This document shows positions 25,838 to 35,738 of a stretch of DNA of 64,000 nucleotides, piece by piece. The position numbers and the translations under genes are program-made. How positions within the stretch are numbered: the first letter of the stretch is position 1; every line of letters begins with the position of its first letter. Source of the stretch: Tetranychus cinnabarinus (lineage: Eukaryota > Arthropoda > Arachnida > Trombidiformes > Tetranychidae); assembly GCA_022266195.1 (NCBI GenBank), contig WHVY01000001.1:4340001-4404000 (forward strand). Reading direction: 5' to 3'. The notes under the pieces are model-generated. The model made no database searches. It had not been told where the DNA came from and saw only the letters and a list, made by a program, of their open reading frames with translations.

Positions 25838-26689
25838 ATGTCTGGTGACAGTATGGAGACAAATGAAGATGATGGACAGAATAGCGAGCAGATTCCTAAA
25901 CTACATCTATGTTTCCCGCGTGTGCGACAACCATCTAGAAAGGCTCTTGAAGCGTTTGCCGAGGAATACGATATTGAGATTCTAATGGGAATGTTTACAG
26001 AGAAAGAAGACAGAAAGATAAAACGTAACTTTGCCAGATTTTGTGAACAATATGAGCTAACTGACAACCAGATAACTCGCTGTGCATTACTTGGTTTTAC
26101 TGTTGAAGATGAAGAACATGTTGCGGAATACCGTAAAGCCAAGGAGTACGTCAAGAACTTGGGATTTTATTATTGGCTGGCAAGAGGGTTACCTAATCGT
26201 TTAATCTCAGCTGTGTATCATCGTGCTCGGAAACTGCTTCATCCATTCAGAAAACAAAGTGAGCTCACTGAATCGGAAAAAGAGGAAATTATTAACACTG
26301 CCAAATCTATGGAAAAATGTAAAAATATGTTTTCAAAGTTAGGATATACTTACGATTGTGCTCCACGTGCTGTACAAAAAATTATCAAAACTCATGTAGA
26401 TCTCGACAAGGGGATAGAATTCAAAAAAGGCTACTGGCAGCCAAAGGAAACTATGAAGCTAGTTCAAGGTATATTGGAACTTATCGAAATTGACATAGAT
26501 GAGCTATCTGAAGAACATTTACGGGCAGAGTTGCCATGGGTTGAACTGGCTAAAAAAGTGGAAATGAGATCTGCGGAAAGCTGTCGGGATCATGTTCCAG
26601 CCATGGTGGCCAATTTGGACGCTATTAAAAGGGAATATAAATTATTATTTAATTTAAAAAAACAAAAACGAGAAACTACGGTTGAATAA
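25838..26689 (+). CDS. Myb/SANT-domain DNA-binding protein, TTF1/DMTF1-like
   Basis: Encodes 283 residues in one exon. Two Myb-type repeats are visible. The first begins near residue 51 with GMFTEKEDRKIKRNF, the G-x-F-T-x-x-E-D opening typical of the TTF1, Reb1 and DMTF1 group, and continues to the SAVYHRARKLLHPF block (125-137), which resembles their conserved AVYRR region. The second begins near 198 with GYWQPKET and ends with LPWVELAKKV and RSAESCRDHV. Such proteins bind DNA in the nucleus, for example to terminate rRNA transcription. This one is much shorter than vertebrate TTF1 (about 900 residues). The start follows a likely 5' UTR intron, and the stop overlaps an AATAAA (26686-26691). 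The Myb call is good; the TTF1-versus-DMTF1 choice is open. Confidence 0.7.
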   Translation: MSGDSMETNEDDGQNSEQIPKLHLCFPRVRQPSRKALEAFAEEYDIEILMGMFTEKEDRKIKRNFARFCEQYELTDNQITRCALLGFTVEDEEHVAEYRKAKEYVKNLGFYYWLARGLPNRLISAVYHRARKLLHPFRKQSELTESEKEEIINTAKSMEKCKNMFSKLGYTYDCAPRAVQKIIKTHVDLDKGIEFKKGYWQPKETMKLVQGILELIEIDIDELSEEHLRAELPWVELAKKVEMRSAESCRDHVPAMVANLDAIKREYKLLFNLKKQKRETTVE

Positions 26690-26725
26690 ATATTTAATCA
26701 ATTTATATTTGATACATGTACAAAA

Positions 26726-27136
26726 TTAAAATGTTCTGAATGTTTGATTGAGAATTTTCCATTTCTTTCCTTCTGCACTGTCCTCCGCAATTAATGTAAA
26801 TGATGATGTAAAGTTGACGACTTTCTTTTCTCCAAAGGTCATTTTACCCATGCAGATGATGAGGATCATTTGTTGTCCATTGAAAAATGGTAAGTCCAGG
26901 ATAGGTTGACCATCAATGCTGGTAATTGTAGAGCTTGTGGTTGGTAATTTTTTCAAAAAGCTGGCAATTGATTCAGCGCCATTAAAGTTGTTTCCGTCCC
27001 AGAGAAGGGTTCCTTGTGAGTGGAACAGTCTGTCTATGGTATGTCTAGATTTGTCAAATTTGTTGAAATATAATTCACAAAACTGTTTCGAGTAATCACA
27101 ATCAATAACAATACGAGTTTGATTAGGAAACGCCAT
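26726..27136 (-). CDS. NXT1: NTF2-related export protein (NXT1/p15)
   Basis: Encodes 136 residues in one exon from ATG 27136; the family is normally about 140. The fold is NTF2-like. Recognisable blocks are the Y-F-N-K-F-D segment after helix 2, then LLWDGNNFNGAESIASFLKKLP, matching the LVWNGN...G-x-E-S-L-x-x-F-x-x-LP of human NXT1, then SIDGQPI and MTFGEKKVVNFTSSFTLIAE, with the terminal WKI...FR. NXT1 pairs with NXF1/TAP to export mRNA through nuclear pores. The frame stays open 32 codons upstream of ATG 27136 but with no ATG, so this start is preferred. It is divergent from ORC3, 550 bp away, with a shared promoter region. The stop lies only 36 bp from that of the convergent Myb/SANT gene. 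Confidence 0.88.
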   Translation of the reverse strand: MAFPNQTRIVIDCDYSKQFCELYFNKFDKSRHTIDRLFHSQGTLLWDGNNFNGAESIASFLKKLPTTSSTITSIDGQPILDLPFFNGQQMILIICMGKMTFGEKKVVNFTSSFTLIAEDSAEGKKWKILNQTFRTF

Positions 27137-27214
27137 TTCAAGCACAATTACAAAAAATGTATTTACAACAGATGTATTCGCTTGAAAATGTTTTGTTTTC
27201 AGCCTAAACTTAGT

Positions 27215-27245
27215 CACGTGCTTCTGGCTCAAAAGGCGCCAAAAT
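27215..27245. promoter_or_regulatory. E-box (CACGTG) and E2F-like site between NXT1 and ORC3
   Basis: CACGTG is at 27215-27220 and GGCGCCAAAAT at 27235-27245. On the minus strand the latter reads ATTTTGGCGCC, a full match to TTTSGCGC. A weaker TTTAGCGCC lies at about 27417-27425. ORC genes are classic E2F targets in animals, so the site is plausible. Binding is inferred. Confidence 0.45.
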
Positions 27246-27686
27246 TGAAATGAAAATATTTAAAAATGTTTTTAAAGTAATAAATATCTTTTATTTACAG
27301 ATAACTTTATTTGCCAAGGCAAAAATAAAATTATTCGAAACATTATGAGATAATTTAAAATTAATAAAATGGTCTAATCAATCGTCATAAATTCGTTTAA
27401 AGGAAACTATCGATTATTTAGCGCCATTTAAGAGTACTCATACTTGTGGATCTTGATACTAGCTTAAGCTAGCTGACATGTGAGAGTAAATTTATTTTCA
27501 ATTGTTGATCTTGTTTTTAAAGTCATTTTTTAATATTTTTATGTTTTTTAATATAAAATTTTAACCAGCAGTCTTTTATGGGCTTAGCGATTACTTCTGA
27601 TATCATTCCGTGTTCTAATTTTGCATTTTAAAACCTTTTTTCTTTGTTACTCTTTCCAGACATCCGAGACTTACTACCTCTTCAAG

Positions 27687-29855
27687 ATGAACGATGAAAA
27701 TTACACTGCCGCATCATCAGCTCATTCCTACAAAGTGATCAAACCAAATAGAAGAAAATCAAAAACAACCAACAAGATAGACTGTGATTTGAGTGATGAC
27801 GATTCCTACCATCATTATATATCTAAACTAAATGAAACTTATTCCAACATTGAAAAGGAAGTCTTCGACCAGCTGTTGGGCGAGTTGAAAGAATTTGTGA
27901 TAAGGCACAAATCAGTCTACGATCTTGCTAAGCCCTCTTCATTTCGTTACACACCATGTGCTGTTGTCTCGATGTCTGCGAATATCAATAATCTATCGAG
28001 CTTCTCTGATCTTCTAATCGATCAGATTGAAGAGATTACAAGTTTACAATTGGTTGTTACATCTGACGATGTGAGAAGTATTCCTGATTTTGTGAAACTT
28101 GTTCAAGATTGCATTCTAGATTATCTTGGAATAGATAGAGTTGAATTTCCTTACAGTTTTTACAGTGTGACTGCCAAATTTTTCAATGGTAATTATTTCA
28201 GCCGTTTAAATGATTTTTGAAGTTATATTCACTTCTCATTCTTGATCCTTTTCTCATACTTTTTTACAGAAAAAATACACCCAAAACTTCCTATGGTTGT
28301 GATATTTAAAGATTTCGATTGCATCAGCCAAACTTTGTTAAGTGATCTTTTTATGCTGATGCACGAGAACCTTGAGAAAATGCCCGTTATATTGATTTGC
28401 TGTCAATCTTCAGATATCGTTGCACTCAACATGCGCTTACCATCTAAAGCTACTAATAATTTAAAGGTTGAGAATTTCTCCTGTCGACCTACTAAGGACT
28501 TCTTTTATCTATTGCTCGATGATATAAGTTTCAGTACTGAGACTTCATTCAAGCTGGGACCAAAAGTTTTAAAGCATCTTATTAACGTTTACAAATTATG
28601 GGACACATCACTCAGCGGTGCTTTTCGCCGTGTAAAACTTTGTGTTTTTGAACATTTTTACAACAAAAAATACGCAAAATTATGCTGTGCTCCTGATGAA
28701 ATTGACTCTACAGTGTCCACCTTGACTGATGACGAGTTGAACTCTATTCGAGATTTAGATTCCATACAAAGACGCAATTTTCCAAAGGAAAGTAAAATAG
28801 CTAAATCTCAGCTAAAAAAAGAATTGAGAAATTTTCTGGACCATTTAGAAGATATTTACTCAGAATTAAAGTTTTATCATCTACTCAAAGAGTCGCTGTT
28901 TTATTGGAAAAAATTAACATTCATTGAAGATACTTGGATTCCATTTCTCGACTCTGAAAAGCTGTCTGATGGAAATGATTTCCATGCTATATGTGATAGA
29001 TTCTGTGGATTGGATAGTGAGGCTATAATTTCATTGATGGATAATCTATCGAGACATATAGATAGTGTTGAATCAACTGTATTTGCGAGTCTGAAAAAAC
29101 ATTACAAAGATTTTGAAACCAAAACACAAGATGACCAACAGGATAATCACGAAAATGAGATCAATCCTAACGGGTTTCGTTCTCGCCTAAGATCTCAGAA
29201 TGGGATTGTTAGCAGTCCTTATGACAAAAAAATTTCGCGCACGCAATTGAGAAGTTATATTGCTTCGCAACAAAAACCAAAAGTTGTTAGAAAATTTCAA
29301 AAATGGAAAGACGAATTTCTCGATTTATTGAGAGAAGAAATCGATAAAATATCAAACCCTCTTCATTTGCCATACAATGAAATATTTTTCTTCAATGACA
29401 TTGGACAATTTGAACAATTAAGCATGCCAACAACGAGACATGATACTCTCTTCGCCTTGGAAAATCCAGAGAAAGTATTTAGCTGTAAATGCTGCCAATC
29501 TTTAAACCGTTTATCCCCAGATATATCAATTATTTATTCAATTTACTGTGATCTATATCGTGTTGCCAACCTTAAAAAGTGCTATGATACTTTCAAAGAA
29601 TTTGTTTCTCAACATGAAACTAGAGTTTCACCAAGAAAAAGAGCGAAAAAAGATGTAACCAAATGTGATGAAAAAGGATTACTTGCAAGATTTATCTCGA
29701 CGATTGGTGATTTGGAATATCTTGGCCTTATCAGAGCTCATCCAAGAAAAGTAGATCACATTGAAAGATTAGTTTGGCCATTAAATGATCATACAAGAAA
29801 AGATCACGACTCAGATGAACAAATGTCTAAAGTTTTCAAAGATATAAAAATCTGA
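27687..29855 (+). CDS. ORC3: Origin recognition complex subunit 3
   Basis: Two exons, 27687-28188 and 28270-29855, with an 81-bp intron in phase 1, give 695 residues (human ORC3 is 711). ORC3 is part of the six-subunit complex that marks replication origins and loads MCM helicase. The N-terminal half carries the degenerate AAA+-like region (VVIFKDFDCISQTLLSDLF matches the core strand region). The C-terminus has the winged-helix block LLARFISTIGDLEYLGLI, then KVDHIERLVWPL, matching the family's 'ELxFLGFIKPTxRKTDHVxRLTW' ending. A coiled or acidic insert lies between. The first ATG after a plausible acceptor (ctctttccag) is 27687; the frame upstream of it lacks an ATG. AATAAA is at 29985-29990. 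E2F-like sites lie upstream. Confidence 0.9.
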
Positions 29856-30832
29856 AATAATTCCCCTTGACTCTGGATAATCTCCATATGTTTTTAAATT
29901 TTATAACAGTGACGCTTACTGCTTATTTTAACAACTTTGATTTCGTGTTAAAAAACGACTCACCTTCCAACTTGGAAATTTTTCAATAAAGATTTCAATT
30001 TTAAGGAAAAAAAATGTTATTAAGCAAAATTTTACATTCATTTCAATCAAATTATAAAATACATTTACTGAGCCAGTAACACTCAAATGTATTTCAAGTT
30101 ATTAAATTGTTGTTAGACAAATCATGATCATGAAATTGTAAAAATTTAGATGAAATAAGACTGTGTTGGCAGCTAATGATGGGTCTATTCCGATTGATGG
30201 TCATTTCATCAATTATGAAATCAAATGGTTCAATTCATGGGTTAAAACCACTTTGGTAACCAGTTGCATCCATATTGGGATTTTCTTGATCTTAAACAAT
30301 GAAAAAGGGAAAAATGATACAAATTAGTTTATCTTGTAATTTAGAGCTTTCGTAATTTAAACAGATTTAGTTGAATAATAGAAGGTTGAAAATTAATACA
30401 AATTAAATATCAATTTACATGTCTCTGCCAAATTGATGAGTCTAAACAAAAGCACAGCTTCTGCCTGAGAAAGTTGCCGGTCAAGTTAACTGTAAGAAAA
30501 CCTGATTCCAAATGAAAGTTGTTTGATTACCTAAACTAGTTAGCTCAAGGCTGTCTCATTTGAGTTTTAATTTCAAACAAACATAATCATTTCTAATTCT
30601 GTAAATTAGCTGGAAATGTATAGCCAATACTCATTTTATTTCAATAGACTATTAAGGCAATTTTCAATGGTTGGGATTAAATTAAAATATCTAATGTTAT
30701 CAAATATAATAGATACGAATAGAAAGAGTTTCAATTTTCAATTTATTTACCCGATTATTTAAACTAGCATGGTAAACCATTGACAATTGGGTATTGGATT
30801 TGATTAATGAATGGTTAAGTTAATTACTGAAA
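29856..30832. other. Intergenic between ORC3 and a minus-strand gene
   Basis: Contains the ORC3 poly(A) signal at 29985-29990 and otherwise AT-rich sequence with no frame or repeat I can support. Confidence 0.5.
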
Positions 30833-31684
30833 TCATAAGAAATCATTACCAACTAATCTTGCTGATTCTCGTCTTGCTCTCCATGTCTTCAATTTGTTTA
30901 CTCCTTTAACTGATCCAACCACAACGAGTATGATAACAATTAAAGCAACTACAACGCCTCCAACAATTTCCAAGATGAAAACTGTAAGTCCATTTCTGTG
31001 GATTAAATAATTAATAGATTAATAAATTGTATAAAGTTAACCTTTGATTGAACACTTACGATGATGATCCTTCAGCTTCTAAATCCTTAATTTCTTGATC
31101 ATCTTGTCTCAATCTGTCAACAGCCCGACTCATCATGTCCCCAATTTTATCAAGATTTCCGAACATTTTGTCAAATGGCCGATATCTGTCTGAACCCTCT
31201 GATTTGGATTCAGATGAGTTTTCCTTGCTTTCCTCTGATTTCTCTGAAGATTCTGAGCTTTCAGATTGCTTGTGAGCTTCTGGTTCTGGCAATTTTTCAG
31301 GCTCAGAGTGGCTAGGACCATCACGGGGACCATCATGAGGACCCTCAGAATGTTCACTTGAGTGGCTCTCTGAATGACTTTCACTTGAATGATGTTCACT
31401 TGGACCAGACTCGTCATGTCTTGGAACCACAATTATGTCATCTCCTCTATGTTTGTCCATTGCGTCCCAAACTTCAGACAAAATTCTAGCTTCTTCTTCT
31501 TCACGTCGGCTTTCATGAGGGAAACATGATGCTAATGGAGGATAACAAGCAATTTAGTCCGATGAGTTGATAATTGATGCTAATCACTTTGAATTTTCGA
31601 TTGTTGAGTATTAATTAAAAAGACGAAATTGATCAACTTACCTTGTAAAGCAAAGAGACAAACCAAAACAAGTACACAACGCAT
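30833..31684 (-). CDS. Type I membrane protein with Ser/Glu/His-rich extracellular domain (3 exons)
   Basis: Exons are 31684-31642, 31531-31060 and 30995-30833, all GT-AG and in phase, giving 225 residues. Exon 1 is only 43 bp and encodes a signal peptide (MRCVLVLVCLFALQ). Exon 2 encodes an acidic, strongly repetitive Ser/Glu/His/Pro region (HSSESHSESHSSEHSEG). Exon 3 encodes one strong membrane helix (about 24 hydrophobic residues, VFILEIVGGVVVALIVIILVV) and a short basic tail (KLKTWRARRESARL). The topology is therefore extracellular N-terminus and cytosolic C-terminus. Nothing identifies a partner. The composition recalls mucin-like or cuticle-associated membrane proteins, but this is only analogy. 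A GTAATG near the end leaves room for a further splice. Confidence 0.65.
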
Positions 31685-33352
31685 TGTTAGATGATTTTTT
31701 GATTGAAATACGCACTAAAAAGTTTACTGTTAACAACCAAAGGAATTGGAAGCGACAAACTGGGCAATGAAATGTTCCGGTGAAGCCAAAATGAGGATGA
31801 AATAAGTCCAATGGACCAAAGAATCTAAAGAAGGTAAAATGAGAAGAAAAGGTGGACCAAAGAAGAAAGTAAACAGGTATATGTTAACAAGACCAGTTTT
31901 AGAATCGTAAATCCTTGAGTCTCTCTAAGATCTTCTCTGACTCTTTTCGTCTCTTTCTAGGTTCTCATGTACTTTAGCTTAGGTACAGGCTTGTTCGGTA
32001 CACTTGCTTATTTCAAGGTCACTCAAACTGTAGACTCATATGAAGCCCTTAAAACCTGACCAATCAACTCACTTTTCAGACTAACCCTAGAAACCAAAGC
32101 AGTAAAATGAGTTCAAAAATATGTTTCACAGTTGCCAGTTTGAAAATTGTTAACAAAAATATACCAATTTTTTGGGAACATTGAAGGAAATTTGTCAAAG
32201 CTAATTTTCACTCAACAATTGGATTAATTTTCAATATTGTCCATTTCATGAGCAAATCATCAAATCTGGACAAACTCAATGAATAGTGTTGAATAATTGA
32301 AATCTTATCATCTGTATCCTTTACACTGAGGTCAAAGCTATTTATACTGAAAGGTCAACTGTGGTATCAAGGCTGGTCAAGACTTTACTACAGTGCTGTA
32401 AGCTGCATGCTGTAAATTTAGTTATGGATTATCTTTTGGCCAACCAAAGATTTCAATGTTCACTTAATCATTGAAAATTCAATACATCTATAGTCAGAGT
32501 CGAGTCAACCAAAAAGGGCTAGACTTTCAGTTGATTTTCAAGTGTCGCCATTGTTAGTTTTGTTAATTTAATGTTAGTCTAATAGTTAGCATTTTTAAGA
32601 CTGCTAATTAGAGATCTCAGAAAAAGATCGATCTTTGAGAGCTAAGGTCTGAGCTAAAATCGACTATTGCCCATCCGATCTGATTGCGCTTGACCTTTTA
32701 AAGGTTCGAGTACTCGCGGTAGATTGACTGGTCTAAAATATAAAAATAACCAAAAAATTGATAGAAAATTGACAATTTTGGTCTCAACTCAATCATTTGA
32801 GTCAACAGTTGCAAGAAAATAAAAAAATTCATAGTTCGGTTCGAATCAATCTTGTCATTCCGGTCAACCTTATGCTTCACTTTTAAATCTTTTTTTGATT
32901 TGAAGATTGAGCTAGGAAAAGAGCTGCCATCTCTACTGGTAAGGACGATGTCAAAAGTTGCCTATTTGCCGCTCACTTTCACAATAATTTTTTCTTGTGT
33001 ATTTTTTATGCTGATTTCAATAATATGTTATTAATATTAATAAATCATTTTTTAGTCAGAGTTAACGTTCAAAAGATATTCAAAAGGAATTTGAGGATAG
33101 AGGAACGCAGAGATTCATGACTGAGAGTTATAATTTAGTGATCTAGGTTTGTTTTCATGTTTGCTTGATCTCATATTGGTAATAAAAAACGAAAAAAAAT
33201 GGTACGAAATACCCAAACCTCATGAAAATTAGATGGATCGCGTTGCGTCCTCATTTTAACCATGTTCCAGATAGGGACGCACAATGATATTTATATCATA
33301 GACACAATTGACAGCATTGCTGATCCCATATTTAAAATAAAAAAGACAAAAA
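31685..33352. other. Intergenic, nothing firm seen
   Basis: AT-rich with scattered short frames, all without family resemblance or splice support. The first 300 bp are the promoter side of the membrane-protein gene. Confidence 0.45.
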
Positions 33353-33592
33353 ATGGTGCAAAATAAGTCCTTATTTTCCCTATTCATCTTTACATCCTCC
33401 TTTTCATATCTTGTAATCTTTACCGTGGGGTCAGCGCTCAATCTCGATGTCCCGAAGTTAGGAAAACATACAGTAGTGCTTACTCAGGGTAAGCCCTCCT
33501 GTACTAATAATACTTACTCCTGTACTAGCATTGTATTTAATAACTGGTGCAATCCCAATCAGGTTCATGTAAACGAGGCAACCTTGAATTGA
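33353..33592 (+). CDS. Small secreted Cys-containing peptide candidate (79 aa)
   Basis: An ATG-started frame whose first ~29 residues form a hydrophobic signal-peptide-like segment ending near VGSA. The mature part of about 50 residues holds three cysteines (SC, SC and WC contexts) and two possible N-glycosylation or Asn-rich sites. AATAAA follows within 20 bp of the stop (near 33605). Codon use is balanced compared with the flanking AT-rich DNA. No homologue is recognised; it could be a salivary, cuticular or signalling peptide. Confidence 0.42.
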   Translation: MVQNKSLFSLFIFTSSFSYLVIFTVGSALNLDVPKLGKHTVVLTQGKPSCTNNTYSCTSIVFNNWCNPNQVHVNEATLN

Positions 33593-35738
33593 ATGGAGTT
33601 ATTAATAAAATTGATTTTAATGATAAAACCTAGGATACTCTTGAAACTTTATCTGGATTTAGTTAAATTCAATACATTCAGAGATATCGAGTTTATGCTT
33701 CCAATTAAAAAGTGATCAATATTTTCTCCTGCTTTCTTCAATCTCAAAAATTGATTTATAAAACTAAATTATTTTTACATTCAATGAAATTGGACAAAAT
33801 TTTCAAAATTAAAAGGAAGCTTCAGCTATACAAAAATTTAATTTGGTGCTTATTAGCGCAACAATGTTCAAAGCAAGCTGGTAAAGCTCCAGACAATCAG
33901 TTTCACAATTACATTGTACATTGTGATTTTACAGAACAATGAAAATTGTTTGATTTTCATTTAAGTTGGTGTCTGATCTTGAAATTTTATAATCAATCAA
34001 TGAAGTTTAGCAACTATTTTGATATCAAACATGAATTTTCATACAATATCAAAGATGAACCAACAAGAGTGTTTTCAAGTTGTTCCTAGTTGGCTTAAAT
34101 TACCTAAATTTAATTTCAAGCATTAAAGTAATTTTAAATTGTCTTTAAAACATAAGATGGCGCTTACGATCCGGTGTTTACAATTTTAAAAATTGAATTT
34201 TAAATTGTGGAAACAACTTTACTAACAAAGTGAGTGAAGATGGTTTTGATTGCAGTTTATTTAATTGTTTATAGTATAGTTTATTTTTCTAAACCATTAT
34301 GAATATTCCTGCAAAATTCAATGGCACTGTTTGACAACATTCCGATTTGATCAACTTTCTTTACTGTAAATTGATTGAATCCAGCAACTAACAAGATTGT
34401 GAGATGTTCATTCAACAAGTCTGTTTATTTTATAATTCATAGTGATTTGAATAAATAACTAAATAAATAAATAATAATAAATGATAATTGATGGCAGTCA
34501 TCAGTTCAGTTGATGAAATTCAACCACAAAAGACTTTTTGAGAGATTATTTGAAGTGCCATTGAATCAACTGAAAGCAGGAAAGGTTGTTGATAAAGCAG
34601 CTTTTTGTGTAATTTATTGACCAAAAATTAGACTCAAAGAAAGCGGTTATTATTTATCTGTCTGGTTTTAAGGTTGAACTTGAAGTCGACAATTATTTGC
34701 ATAATCAGTAGACAATTAGTGTTATTAAAAGTTCAACGATTGAGTAGATAATTTACTTCTGGATTCTATTCCGGGTAAAAGCACACTTCCTAAAAATTGT
34801 TGACAAAAATAGATGATTTCAAGATCATGATTGTTTACATGAAAGGAAACCAAATATTCTAATAAATCTTCTAAAACGTTTACACTGATTAAATGAAAGC
34901 AACAATTTAACAAATGGATGTTACAATGAATGGGCCAAATAAATCAAATAAAAGCCAAAAACCGGTGACAAGTTGTACACTTGAATGTATTGCTTAGTAG
35001 ATATCAAATTTAACCGAAATTAGCTAAACAAATGATTCCAATTGGGATGAGGTAAGATTGAAATATTCATTAACTAACATTTCAAGGTAGGAAGATAAAG
35101 GGAAGTGAAGTTAACGCCTGAAGCAATTAATGAATAGTAAATGAAAATGATTAGATGATCAGTTATTTTCACCGTTACTTGAAACGTTTAAAGACAAAAA
35201 TGTATCGCCCAAAGTTGAATAGCCTCATGAAAGTAAAGGTTCAGATACCTGATGAAGATGATGGTAAAGATGAGGATGATCATTCCTAAGCTTTTCTTCC
35301 TGTCGCCCTTTAGACAGAGAGGGTTTGTGTTGGAGAGAGGAAGAGAGAGAGAGCAAGAAAATTTAGATGAAAACGATGAAAGAAGAGGATGGTTATGAGA
35401 CGGAAGAGAAAGTCATCTTGACTTATCCTTCTCTTGAGATGATGAATAAGATTTTTGAGGGAGAAATGAATAGTGAGAGTTTATTGAGCGGTCATCTTCA
35501 TCTTTTCAATGAAGAAGATGAGGAAAAAAAATGAACGATGAAAATGAGTGAGTAAAACGTATTTAAAGGTTGATATCAACATTAGTTAAGGTTAATTTCA
35601 TTGAAAACATAATCGATGGAAGCAAAAAAACAGCCTTAACATTTGTTTTAGCATAAAGTGTTTACTTAAATTATTTTTTTCATTATTTCAGTCAATAGCT
35701 GGTTCAGTTTCAATTGAACAGTCGATTAACACATAAAG
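33593..35738. other. Chitinase upstream region
   Basis: No supported gene. It contains GA-rich and GATGA-rich simple sequence near 35240-35540 and a likely 5' UTR splice acceptor (cattatttcag) near 35690, about 50 bp before the chitinase ATG. Confidence 0.45.

Noticed and set aside
32690..32870. tRNA-like 'ggttcga' boxes near 32700 and 32835
   Set aside because: No A box at the right distance and no cloverleaf could be drawn; no tRNA is supported in the window.
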